Position numbers and translations under genes: made by a program. Under the pieces are notes generated by a model that was not told the DNA's origin, did no database searches, and saw only the letters and a program-made list of their open reading frames with translations. DNA of 10,568 bases, from NCBI GenBank assembly GCA_021790075.1, contig JAJYIN010000057.1, forward strand, positions 1 to 10,568, in the 5' to 3' direction. Positions 1 through 6,699 of this stretch are shown piece by piece; position 1 is the stretch's first letter; each line of letters opens with the position of its first letter. Origin of the DNA: Actinomycetes bacterium. Its GTDB lineage: Bacteria; Actinomycetota; Thermoleophilia; BMS3ABIN01.

Positions 1-705
1 ATGCAATCGATGGGCGGCGAGGCGCCGCATACCGCGGAGGCCGAGGCGGAGGTCAGCCGCATCTTCCTGGACGCGGACCCGACCAGCAGCACCAGGACCC
101 CACCCAGCATACGCCGAGCCATGGGCCCCATGGTTGACCTCTATGAAATCTGGAGCGGCAGGCCGGTGTTCGACGCCTCGCTGATCACAGCCCCAACCCT
201 GATCATCCGCGGAGACCACGATTTATTCTCGAATGATCCGGGCTATATCGACACCCTGACCAACGCCCCGATCAAGCGTTATGTCGTGCTGCCGTCCGCC
301 ACCCATTGGGCCTTGTTCGAAACACAGGCCGCGCCGCAACTGCTCAGCGAAGTCTCGAAATTCATGTCGGCGGGCCGGCCCCATCTGTCGCTGGAACTGA
401 CAGGTGCTTACTGGGCCGGCTACGCGGATTATACGGGCGGCCTCCTGAGTGTCGATTTCAGGATCAGTAACGGAAACGGTGCCGGCAATTACGACGGGTA
501 CAACGTTCGGATAACCGGTGCAAACGCCAGTAACGGCGTCATCCCGGCTTCGCCGGCGCTCGCGATGGGCAACGTACCACGTGGCTCCAGCACGACGTTT
601 ACAATCAAATACCAGATACCGCCGGGTGTCCGCTTCTTCCGGGCAACCGTCCACGGCACCGCTGAAGACGGCGCCGGCGTCGCCTACAGTTACCCCGGCT
701 CCTGA
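1..705 (+). CDS. Alpha/beta-hydrolase, 3' part, with beta-rich C-terminal domain (5' truncated)
   Basis: This is the C-terminal part of an alpha/beta-hydrolase. The segment APTLIIRGDHD (residues 64-74 of the visible part) is the typical strand carrying the catalytic acid (D72 or D74), and ATHW places the catalytic histidine at H102. The nucleophile elbow (GxSxG) and oxyanion hole should lie upstream and are absent, so the gene almost certainly begins before the window; the ATG at position 1 is probably an internal Met. After the hydrolase fold ends near residue 124, about 110 residues rich in Gly, Asn, Tyr and alternating hydrophobic positions look like an Ig-like or CARDB-like beta-sandwich, which is common in exported proteins. 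The signal peptide, if any, lies outside the window. Substrate is unknown. The hydrolase call is fairly secure; the beta-sandwich reading comes only from composition. Confidence 0.72.
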   Translation: MQSMGGEAPHTAEAEAEVSRIFLDADPTSSTRTPPSIRRAMGPMVDLYEIWSGRPVFDASLITAPTLIIRGDHDLFSNDPGYIDTLTNAPIKRYVVLPSATHWALFETQAAPQLLSEVSKFMSAGRPHLSLELTGAYWAGYADYTGGLLSVDFRISNGNGAGNYDGYNVRITGANASNGVIPASPALAMGNVPRGSSTTFTIKYQIPPGVRFFRATVHGTAEDGAGVAYSYPGS

Positions 706-746
706 TGACTACATGTGCAAGACCAACCCGGACCGAAAGGAAAATC

Positions 747-764
747 ATGACCTCTGCCCGGTGA
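747..764 (+). CDS. Possible leader minigene, five codons (MTSAR)
   Basis: An ATG at 747 is preceded by AAAGGA (736-741) with a 5-nt gap and reads five codons to TGA at 762-764. The stop lies 17 nt before the large hairpin at 782. This arrangement resembles a leader peptide that couples ribosome position to folding of a downstream stem-loop. The peptide has no run of a single regulatory amino acid, unlike classic leu or his leaders. A chance ATG behind a purine-rich stretch is equally possible. Confidence 0.22.
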   Translation: MTSAR

Positions 765-781
765 CTTCGCCTGGGTCAGAA

Positions 782-818
782 CACCTGGGAGCGGTTCGTC
801 CCGAACTGCTCCCAGGTG
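782..818 (+). promoter_or_regulatory. Long hairpin in the operon leader
   Basis: The arm CACCTGGGAGC (782-792) pairs perfectly with GCTCCCAGGTG (808-818). The stem continues inward through a G-T wobble (793/807) and GTTCG/CGAAC (794-798 with 802-806), leaving a TCC loop (799-801). This gives 17 pairs with no bulge. It is followed by eight A residues, not a T run. On the opposite strand the hairpin is followed by TTCTGACC. It therefore lacks the U tract of a canonical intrinsic terminator on both strands. It may be an attenuator, an mRNA-stabilising element, a protein-binding palindrome, or one copy of a dispersed repeat. Confidence 0.7.
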
Positions 819-863
819 AAAAAAAACCACGCAGCCTCAGGCATCCTGATATGACGTTTTGGC

Positions 864-870
864 AAGGAGG
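864..870 (+). promoter_or_regulatory. Ribosome binding site that fixes the synthase start
   Basis: AAGGAGG lies 4 nt before the ATG at 875. It decides between this start and the longer in-frame alternatives at 851 and 713 or upstream, which have no comparable site. Confidence 0.7.
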
Positions 871-874
871 GCCA

Positions 875-2020
875 ATGCGCAAAAGAGTATCACTTCTTGA
901 CACCACGCTCAGGGAGGGCGAGCAAACTCCCGGCGTTTCCTTCAGCATTGAACAGAAGTTGCGGATAGCGAGCCTGCTCAACGAGATGGGAATAGACGCG
1001 ATCGAGGTCGGTGATCCCAACGTTTCCCGCGATGCCTACGCGTTCGTCAAGCGCGTTTCCGGCATGGGGTTCGCTGCTGAGATCGTCGCCCACTGCCGCG
1101 CCCTCGAGGAAGACATCGACGTGGCCGCATCCACCGGCGTCCACCGGGTGGCTATCTTCCTGGGCACATCACAAACACATCTTGACAGCAAGTCATGGCT
1201 TGATGAGAACGAGGCCATGGAAACAGCGGTGCGCGCGATTGAAACAGCCCGGTCTCATGGCGTGAGGGTAAGATTTGCCGCCGAGGACGCCACCAGGACA
1301 AACCAGGATTTTCTGCTGCGCATCTGCCGTGCCGCGGTTGAGGCGGGGGCCGACCGCATCAGTATCCCCGACACCGTCGGCGTACTGACCCCCGACGACG
1401 CCCGGAGCCTCTTTCGCCGGCTCTCCTCGAACCTGGAAACCGAACTGGACACGCACAACCACAATGATCTGGGGCTGGCGCTGGCCAACACCCTCGCCGC
1501 CATCGAAGGCGGCGCCACCTGCGCCCATGTGACCATCAACGGACTCGGAGAGCGGTCGGGGATCGCCTGTCTTTCCAGCCTGGCGGTGGCCCTCAAGGTT
1601 CACTACAACATCGAGACGGTAGCCATGGACGGCCTGATCAGGCTGAGCCGGATGGTGGAGGAATTCAGCGGCGTCAAGGTGCCTATCAACAGTCCTGTCG
1701 TGGGTGAGCACGCCTTCTCCCACAAGGCCGGCGTCCATACCGCCGCGGTCCTGAAGGATCCCTGCACCTATGAGGCCTTCCCGCCTGAACTGCTGAACCG
1801 AAACCGCAGCATCATCATCGACAAGTATACCGGCCGCAGCGCCGTCCGGGCCCGGCTGGCGGAGCTGGGCATCACCCCGGACGAGCAGACTCTAATAAAG
1901 ATCGTCCGGGCAATCAAAGACAACCCGGACAAGAGCAGCTATACCGACAACGAGCTCCGCGACCTCGCCGGCAGCGCCGGCGCCGTCCAGGCATCCGTGA
2001 AGAAGATACCAAGCATCTGA
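875..2020 (+). CDS. Homocitrate synthase / 2-isopropylmalate synthase family enzyme (NifV-like length)
   Basis: A 381-residue DRE-TIM metallolyase that should condense acetyl-CoA with a 2-oxo acid in the cytosol. DTTLREGEQTPG (residues 9-20) is the family signature; HNH at 194-196 in THNHNDLGLALANT gives the two metal-binding histidines; GLGERSG (223-229) and FSHKAGVH (281-288) are the other conserved blocks. FLGTSQTHL (95-103) and DKYTGRSAVRARL (316-328) look more like homocitrate synthase than isopropylmalate synthase. The long C-terminal regulatory domain of LeuA is absent, and the length matches NifV. The start at 875 is chosen because AAGGAGG (864-870) lies 4 nt upstream; an in-frame ATG at 851 precedes that site. 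The cupin follows after 25 nt. Substrate may be 2-oxoglutarate, but citramalate, Re-citrate or a specialised product cannot be excluded. Confidence 0.88.
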   Translation: MRKRVSLLDTTLREGEQTPGVSFSIEQKLRIASLLNEMGIDAIEVGDPNVSRDAYAFVKRVSGMGFAAEIVAHCRALEEDIDVAASTGVHRVAIFLGTSQTHLDSKSWLDENEAMETAVRAIETARSHGVRVRFAAEDATRTNQDFLLRICRAAVEAGADRISIPDTVGVLTPDDARSLFRRLSSNLETELDTHNHNDLGLALANTLAAIEGGATCAHVTINGLGERSGIACLSSLAVALKVHYNIETVAMDGLIRLSRMVEEFSGVKVPINSPVVGEHAFSHKAGVHTAAVLKDPCTYEAFPPELLNRNRSIIIDKYTGRSAVRARLAELGITPDEQTLIKIVRAIKDNPDKSSYTDNELRDLAGSAGAVQASVKKIPSI

Positions 2021-2045
2021 AAACGATTTCCAGGGAAGGCGATCA

Positions 2046-2537
2046 ATGAAACAGGCAAGCGATTTCGACAGGCTGCTGATAGCGCCGGAGGCAAGACCCA
2101 CCTCAGAGATCCCCTACCATCACGATACGGCTCCCGGCGTTCGCCGGGTATTCCTGGAAAAGAAGCTTTTTCCAGAGGCCGAAGCTTACGTCATGGTCAG
2201 ATCGGCAAGCGGCGTCCAATCCTGCCAGCCCGGATACATCGATGCTCACGCGCACAGCGTCAGCAGCATCTATTTGTTCATCGGCGCCGCCGGAGACCTG
2301 ACCGGTCTGCGCGCCGAGGTCATTCTCGGCGAGGAAACCTTCGAGGTCGCCTCGCCGGCGACTGTCTATATTCCCGGGGGCATGTCCCACTACAGCCGCA
2401 TCATCGGGGGTTCCGGTCATTTCTGCCACATCGTCCTGAAAGGCGACTACCGGGAGAGCCTCACAGAGGCCTCTGGCTCCCGGGCGGCCGGCCGGACCCC
2501 TGATCACCGCTCCCCGCATGAAAGCGGGCGGAGATGA
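2046..2537 (+). CDS. Small single-domain cupin protein
   Basis: A 163-residue protein with one cupin beta-barrel. Motif 1 is seen as GYIDAHAHSVSSIYLFIG (residues 63-80), with H68 and H70 as metal ligands. Motif 2 is IPGGMSH (109-115), with H115 as the third histidine. The glutamate normally found four to five residues after the HxH pair is replaced here (S74/I75), so the metal site is three-histidine or altered. Residues from about 137 to the end are a polar, probably disordered tail that overlaps the next gene. Cupins include isomerases, dioxygenases, decarboxylases and binding proteins, so the reaction is unknown. Its position, 25 nt after the synthase and overlapping the first E1-like gene by 4 nt, says it belongs to the same pathway. 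A purine-rich AGGGAAGG precedes the ATG. Confidence 0.8.
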   Translation: MKQASDFDRLLIAPEARPTSEIPYHHDTAPGVRRVFLEKKLFPEAEAYVMVRSASGVQSCQPGYIDAHAHSVSSIYLFIGAAGDLTGLRAEVILGEETFEVASPATVYIPGGMSHYSRIIGGSGHFCHIVLKGDYRESLTEASGSRAAGRTPDHRSPHESGRR

Positions 2538-3379
2538 TGACTGGTTTCTACATGGAAATGGTGGACCGGAATATTGGCGTCTACACCTGGGAAGAGCAGG
2601 AAAAATTGAGGAACTCCAGAGTCGCTGTCTGCGGCCTCGGAGGCGTGGGCGGCTACGAAGCCATCCTGTGCGCGCGCATGGGTATCGGCAGCGTTACCGG
2701 CATCGACTTCGACACCTATGAAATCTCAAACATCAACCGGCAGATGCTGGCCACCACTCACACCGTTGACAAGCCCAAGGCCGATGCCATGCAGGAGGTG
2801 CTCGAAGCGATCAATCCGGACATGGAAGTCAACGGCCGCCGGGCCCGGGTTGACGAGGACAATGTCGTGGAACTCCTCAGTGGACACGATGTGGTTCTCG
2901 AGGCTGTTGATGATATGCCCACTCGTGTCATCATCCACCGCACCGCCCGGGAGCTGGGAATTCCCAGCGTCGGCATGTCCGGCAGCCCTCCGACCCGCGG
3001 CTTCGTCAGCACTTTCATGCCTGGCGGGATCCGCTACGAGGACGCGCTCAACCTTCCCGGGGCCGGCAGGAAGCTCACCGACATGGAACTGCGCCAGCAG
3101 ATCGCGGACATCAAGAAGAAACGGGCCTGGCATTCCGTCAACCTGGGAGCCCCGGCGGATTGGGCCCAGGCATATTGCGATGGCAAGGCCGGCTGGATCA
3201 TCACCCCTGTCCGCGCCCATCTGCTTGCCCTCTTCAGCTTTCATGAGGTGGTGCAACTGCTTAGCGGCAGGAAACCTCTGGCCGTCGCTCCCAAGGGCAT
3301 CCTGATCGATCTTGCCCGGCAAACCCCCGTGACCGTCTGCGAGGCTCCGCCGGGCGGATGGGACTACACCACTCTTTGA
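2534..3379 (+). CDS. ThiF/MoeB/HesA-type E1-like adenylyltransferase, copy 1
   Basis: A 281-residue Rossmann-type E1-like enzyme that should use MgATP to adenylate a carboxylate, classically the C-terminus of a ubiquitin-like sulfur carrier. GLGGVGG (34-40) is the nucleotide loop, IDFD (57-60) and SNINRQ (65-70) hold the acidic and arginine residues, K80/K82 follow, and DDMPTR (126-131) matches the catalytic Asp-x4-Arg region, although the usual DGTDN is EAVDD here. There are no CxxC zinc pairs as in ThiF or MoeB and no rhodanese domain. The C-terminus ends GGWDYTTL, matching GRWDNTML in copy 2. The start overlaps the cupin stop (ATGA, 2534-2537); ATG at 2537 is an alternative. It probably dimerises with itself or with the next gene product. 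The true substrate is unknown. Confidence 0.87.
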   Translation: MMTGFYMEMVDRNIGVYTWEEQEKLRNSRVAVCGLGGVGGYEAILCARMGIGSVTGIDFDTYEISNINRQMLATTHTVDKPKADAMQEVLEAINPDMEVNGRRARVDEDNVVELLSGHDVVLEAVDDMPTRVIIHRTARELGIPSVGMSGSPPTRGFVSTFMPGGIRYEDALNLPGAGRKLTDMELRQQIADIKKKRAWHSVNLGAPADWAQAYCDGKAGWIITPVRAHLLALFSFHEVVQLLSGRKPLAVAPKGILIDLARQTPVTVCEAPPGGWDYTTL

Positions 3380-3404
3380 AAAAGAATGAAAGGAGATGTT
3401 TCAG

Positions 3405-4301
3405 ATGGGTATCGAAGTTGAAATGAAAGAGACAAGCAGCCCGGGTCAGATCGGGTTCTGCGCCGCCACCAATATCGGCATACTCACCGTCGACGAGGCA
3501 GCCAGGCTCAACCGCAGCCGCGTCGCCATCGTGGGGCTGGGAGGGGTTGGCGGCATCGCCGCCATCCAGTGCGCCCGGATGGGTATCCAGTATTTCCACC
3601 TGATTGACGGCGATGCCTTCGAAGCCAGCAATCTCACCCGGCAGATGCTCTGCTCCACCGCGCAGGTGGGCCGCTCCAAGGCGCAGGTGGCAGCTGAAGT
3701 CATCACTGAGATCAACCCCGGGATCGAAACGAGGGTGACCACGGAATATCTGGCCGAGGAGACTGCCCTGGAGCTGCTGGACGGCGTGGATGTGATCATG
3801 GATGGGACCGACAACCTGGTAGCGCGGGTGATCATCCATCGCGCCGCCCGCCGGCTTGGCATTCCTTCGGTCTGGATCGCGGTCACGCCGCCCTTCCGTG
3901 GAGGCGTCATGACCTTTACGCCGGACTCGATGTCCATGGAAGAAGCCCTCAGCCAGCCTTCATTGGGAAAGGAGCTCACTGACGGCGTCAAGCGCGAACT
4001 GCACGCGATCAAGGAGGCCCGCGCCCGCCACGCCGTCGGGCTGGCTGACGAGGTGAGCCGTGAGACCATGAAAGAATGGTGTGAGGACTTTATCGCCGGG
4101 AATGCTCCCTGGACCGTAATCTCGCCCATGGCCAATATCGTCGGGGTGCTGGCCAGCTTCGAGATGATGAAGGTCATCCTCGACCGGCCGCAGCTACAGC
4201 CGACCAGGGCGCCCAGCCTGGCGCTTGTCGATCTCTCCCGGCCAGAAATGGTGAAAATCGCGTGCCCGCCAGATGGCCGCTGGGACAACACCATGCTGTA
4301 A
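3405..4301 (+). CDS. ThiF/MoeB/HesA-type E1-like adenylyltransferase, copy 2
   Basis: A 298-residue paralogue of the preceding gene, collinear along its whole length. Counting from the 3405 start it shows GLGGVGG (44-50), LIDGD (66-70), SNLTRQ (75-80), K92 and the canonical DGTDNLVAR (133-141). Shared blocks include RVIIHR-AR-LGIPSV and the closing WD-T-L motif. It too lacks zinc-binding CxxC pairs. It has about ten extra N-terminal residues relative to copy 1. ATG at 3396 abuts AGGAG (3391-3395) with no spacing, while ATG 3405 has 9 nt, so 3405 is preferred; the longer form would be 301 residues. The gap from copy 1 is 25 nt. The pair looks like an ancient duplication that may form a heterodimer. 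Adenylation of a small acid, a peptide or an unlinked carrier are all possible. Confidence 0.87.
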   Translation: MGIEVEMKETSSPGQIGFCAATNIGILTVDEAARLNRSRVAIVGLGGVGGIAAIQCARMGIQYFHLIDGDAFEASNLTRQMLCSTAQVGRSKAQVAAEVITEINPGIETRVTTEYLAEETALELLDGVDVIMDGTDNLVARVIIHRAARRLGIPSVWIAVTPPFRGGVMTFTPDSMSMEEALSQPSLGKELTDGVKRELHAIKEARARHAVGLADEVSRETMKEWCEDFIAGNAPWTVISPMANIVGVLASFEMMKVILDRPQLQPTRAPSLALVDLSRPEMVKIACPPDGRWDNTML

Positions 4302-4387
4302 TGGCTTCCCCGTCAAGGACAGTATCGCGGCCTGCCCCAACCGGCGAGGCGCCCGCTCATAAACGCAAGGAAAAGAAAGGACTGAAA

Positions 4388-4837
4388 ATGTCACAGGCAG
4401 GAATAATGTTAATCGTGATATTTGCCGCCAGCCTCATCTTCAGGGACAGGATCCTGGCGGCGGCGGCAGGCGGCCTCTTCCTGCTCACTTTCCTGCTGGA
4501 CAAAGACACCCTGGCCTCCGCCGGCAAGCCGGCCTTCTCGATCGGCATCTTCTTCCTGATGGTGTTCATTCTGATGCCCGTTGCCACCGGGAAAATCTTA
4601 ATCAGCGATCTGCTGGCTCAGTGCGGGCGCCCCCAGTTCTTCCTCGCCATTCTCACCGCAGCCGCGATCTCGTACTTCGGCGGCCGGGGGGTCAGTTTCA
4701 TGCAGCAGCCGCAAGTGCTGGTCGCCGTTGTCATCGGCACGCTCATGGGAGTGCTGTTTCTGCGCGGACTGCCGGCGGGCCTGGTGATCGCCTCGGGCAT
4801 CGTTAGCGTGGCGGCGGGTTTATTGGGAAATCACTAA
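4388..4837 (+). CDS. DUF441 family integral membrane protein
   Basis: A 149-residue, very hydrophobic protein with about six membrane segments (roughly residues 5-17, 22-38, 49-66, 82-97, 109-124 and 128-145). The blocks MPVATGKI, GGRGV and VIGTLMGVLFLRGLPAG match the DUF441 family (YtwI/YeaL type) as I remember it, and the usual family length is about 150. The function of the family is unknown; a transport role is plausible. The start at 4388 follows GAAAGGA (4375-4381) at 6-nt spacing. An upstream in-frame ATG at 4262 would add 42 polar residues overlapping the E1-like gene and is not favoured. It lies 86 nt after the second E1-like gene and 75 nt before the SulP transporter, on the same strand. 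Confidence 0.83.
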   Translation: MSQAGIMLIVIFAASLIFRDRILAAAAGGLFLLTFLLDKDTLASAGKPAFSIGIFFLMVFILMPVATGKILISDLLAQCGRPQFFLAILTAAAISYFGGRGVSFMQQPQVLVAVVIGTLMGVLFLRGLPAGLVIASGIVSVAAGLLGNH

Positions 4838-4912
4838 ACCCCTCTCAGGAAGGGAAATCGCAGCGCCGGCCGTAACTCTTCAGGAATAACCGCAATCGCG
4901 TAAAGGAGATGG

Positions 4913-6607
4913 ATGGAAACATCGCCGCAACCCGGCGGCCGGCTGGCGCAATGGCTGCCAATCACCGGCTGGCTTCCCCGCTATCACCGCACCTGGCTGC
5001 GCCCGGACCTCATCGCCGGCGTGGCGCTGGCGGGGCTGCTTGTCCCTGAAGGCATGGGTTATGCCGGCCTCGCCGGCGTGCCGCCCCAGGCTGGCCTCTA
5101 CGCCGCCCTGGCCGGGCTTTTCATCTACGCCCTGTTCGGCTCCAGCCGTCAAGTGGCCGTTTCTTCCACCTCGTCAACGGCGGTCATGGCGGCGGCCGTG
5201 GCCGGGCCCCTCTCAAGTGGCGACCCGGGGCGCTACCTGGCGTTAGTGGCGGCGCTGGTCCTGACCGTCGGCCTTATCTTCATTGCCGCCTGGGTGGCGC
5301 GTCTGGGCTTTGTCTCAGACTTTATCGCCCGGCCTGTGGTAACCGGTTTTGTTTTCGGCCTGGCCCTCATAATCGGCGTGCGCCAGGCGCCGAAGCTGCT
5401 GGGAATACCCGGCGTGGAAGGAAACTTCTTCCAGATGGCCTGGGATGTTCTCTCGGAGCTGGGACGCGTGAACCTGCCTACCCTGACCATCGGCGCCGCC
5501 GCCCTGGTCACGCTGTTTCTGATGAGCCGCTTTGTGCCGCGCGTGCCCGGAGCCCTGCTGGTGCTGGTCGCCGGCATAGCCGTGGTCGCCCTGCTCCAGC
5601 TCAAGGATGCCGGCGTCGCCGTTGTGGGGCTGGTGCCATCCGGCCTTCCCCGTCCCTCCCTGCCGCATATTTACTGGGGGGACATGGTCACAATCGTTCC
5701 CAGCGCGGCGGGCATTGCGCTGGTGGCGTTTGCCGAGGGGCTCGGCTCCGCGCGCACTTTTGCCACCCGGTACAGATATGACATCTTTCCCGGCCAGGAG
5801 CTGAAGGCCACCGGCCTGGCCAATGTCGGCTCCGGCCTCCTGGGCGGCATCGTTGTCACCGGCGGCCTTTCCGGAACATCAGCCAACGATACCGACGGCG
5901 CCAAAAGTGAGGTGTCGACGCTGGCGGCCTCGGCGTTCATCCTGCTGACGTTGCTGCTGCTGACCCCCCTGTTCCGCGACCTGCCCGAGGCGGTCCTGGG
6001 AGCGATTGTTATACACGCTGTCAGGCACATGGTCAATGTGAGGGAGATCCGCCGCTTTGCCCGGGTCAGGCTGGACAGCCTCGGCATGTCCGTGCCGGCG
6101 CTGCTCGGGGTGCTCATCTTCGGGGTGCTGCCCGGATTGATGCTGGCCGTGGGGCTGTCCTTCGCGATCCTTGCCCGTGAGCTCAGCCAGCCGCGCGTGG
6201 CGCGGCTGGGGAAGATGAAGAAAACCGGAGCCTGGGTGAGCGCCGACCGCCACCCCGAGGCCGTCCGCTTTCCCGGGATCGAGATCTACCGCATCCAGGG
6301 CGTGCTCTTTTTTGCCAGCGCCAATGTGGTGCGGAACACCGTCAGGAAATCGGTGGCAGCCGCCGGAGCCCACCCACCCGTTGTCGTCATTGACCTGGAG
6401 ATGCTTTTTGACATAGACGCCACCTCGGCGATCATGCTGGACGATCTCCGCCGCGACCTGAAGAAATCAGGCGCAGAAATCGTCTTTACCAACGTGCATC
6501 ACCCGGTGGAGAAAATACTCAAACGCGAGGGGCTGTATGACCGCATCGGGCCACAGGGCTTTTTCCCCAGCGTCGATGAGGCTGTAGAGCAGCTGAGCCG
6601 TCGATAG
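4913..6607 (+). CDS. SulP/SLC26 family anion transporter with STAS domain
   Basis: A 564-residue inner-membrane transporter. The SulP signature runs from PDLIAGVALAGLLVPEGMGY (31-50) through AGLAGVPPQAGLYAALAG and the FGSSRQVAVSSTSSTAVM block (75-92). Hydrophobic segments continue to about residue 430. A cytoplasmic STAS domain follows (about 453-560), with the core FDIDATSAIMLDDL starting at 499. Family substrates include sulfate, bicarbonate and, for some members, molybdate, and the sequence does not settle which applies. AAAGGAG (4902-4908) lies 4 nt before the ATG at 4913; an ATG at 4909 is out of frame. It is the last gene before a new promoter at 6657, so it may be the end of the synthase/E1 transcript. 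Length is normal and the gene appears intact. Confidence 0.92.
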   Translation: METSPQPGGRLAQWLPITGWLPRYHRTWLRPDLIAGVALAGLLVPEGMGYAGLAGVPPQAGLYAALAGLFIYALFGSSRQVAVSSTSSTAVMAAAVAGPLSSGDPGRYLALVAALVLTVGLIFIAAWVARLGFVSDFIARPVVTGFVFGLALIIGVRQAPKLLGIPGVEGNFFQMAWDVLSELGRVNLPTLTIGAAALVTLFLMSRFVPRVPGALLVLVAGIAVVALLQLKDAGVAVVGLVPSGLPRPSLPHIYWGDMVTIVPSAAGIALVAFAEGLGSARTFATRYRYDIFPGQELKATGLANVGSGLLGGIVVTGGLSGTSANDTDGAKSEVSTLAASAFILLTLLLLTPLFRDLPEAVLGAIVIHAVRHMVNVREIRRFARVRLDSLGMSVPALLGVLIFGVLPGLMLAVGLSFAILARELSQPRVARLGKMKKTGAWVSADRHPEAVRFPGIEIYRIQGVLFFASANVVRNTVRKSVAAAGAHPPVVVIDLEMLFDIDATSAIMLDDLRRDLKKSGAEIVFTNVHHPVEKILKREGLYDRIGPQGFFPSVDEAVEQLSRR

Positions 6608-6656
6608 AAGGGACGTGGTTCCCGGCAAGTGCCAAAGAAGAATCATCCGCGCACGA

Positions 6657-6665
6657 TGCTATAAT
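6657..6665 (+). promoter_or_regulatory. Probable extended -10 promoter of the restriction-modification module
   Basis: TGCTATAAT is a perfect TGn extended -10 with consensus TATAAT (6660-6665). It lies 34 nt before the ATG at 6700, in a gap between unrelated genes. No good -35 hexamer is seen 16-18 nt upstream, which is usual for extended -10 promoters. Transcription would begin near 6672, leaving a leader of about 28 nt without a clear Shine-Dalgarno sequence. Confidence 0.6.
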
Positions 6666-6699
6666 TGCGCCAGTTTTCAAATCATTACCCGGCTCAACA

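Larger units (their letters stand above)
706..874 (+). other. Leader region upstream of the synthase operon
   Basis: These 169 bases separate the hydrolase from the synthase gene. They contain a possible minigene (747-764), a 17-bp hairpin (782-818) and an A8 run (819-826). I saw no convincing sigma70-type -35/-10 pair, so where the operon promoter lies is open. The synthase reading frame stays open through this whole region and back into the hydrolase gene, but the strong ribosome site at 864-870 argues that translation starts at 875. Confidence 0.5.

Noticed and set aside
782..826. Intrinsic terminator for the hydrolase gene
   Set aside because: The stem is strong but is followed by A residues on the + strand and by no T run on the minus strand, so it does not meet the usual pattern.
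518..874. N-terminal extension of the synthase reading frame back to 518
   Set aside because: It overlaps the hydrolase gene in another frame, has a composition unlike the family, and the strong ribosome site at 864-870 with the family-typical N-terminus at 875 supports the shorter protein.
706..874. T-box or classic leucine-leader riboregulator upstream of a LeuA-like gene
   Set aside because: No T-box consensus, no leucine-rich peptide and no alternative terminator with a U tract can be seen.
3446..4294. Long minus-strand open frame opposite the second E1-like gene
   Set aside because: Its composition is Ser/Thr/Arg-rich as expected for the antisense of a GC-rich gene, with no recognisable motif; the + strand has clear catalytic motifs.
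4262..4387. Upstream in-frame start for the DUF441 gene
   Set aside because: The extra residues are polar and overlap the E1-like gene; ATG 4388 has a ribosome site and gives the usual family length.
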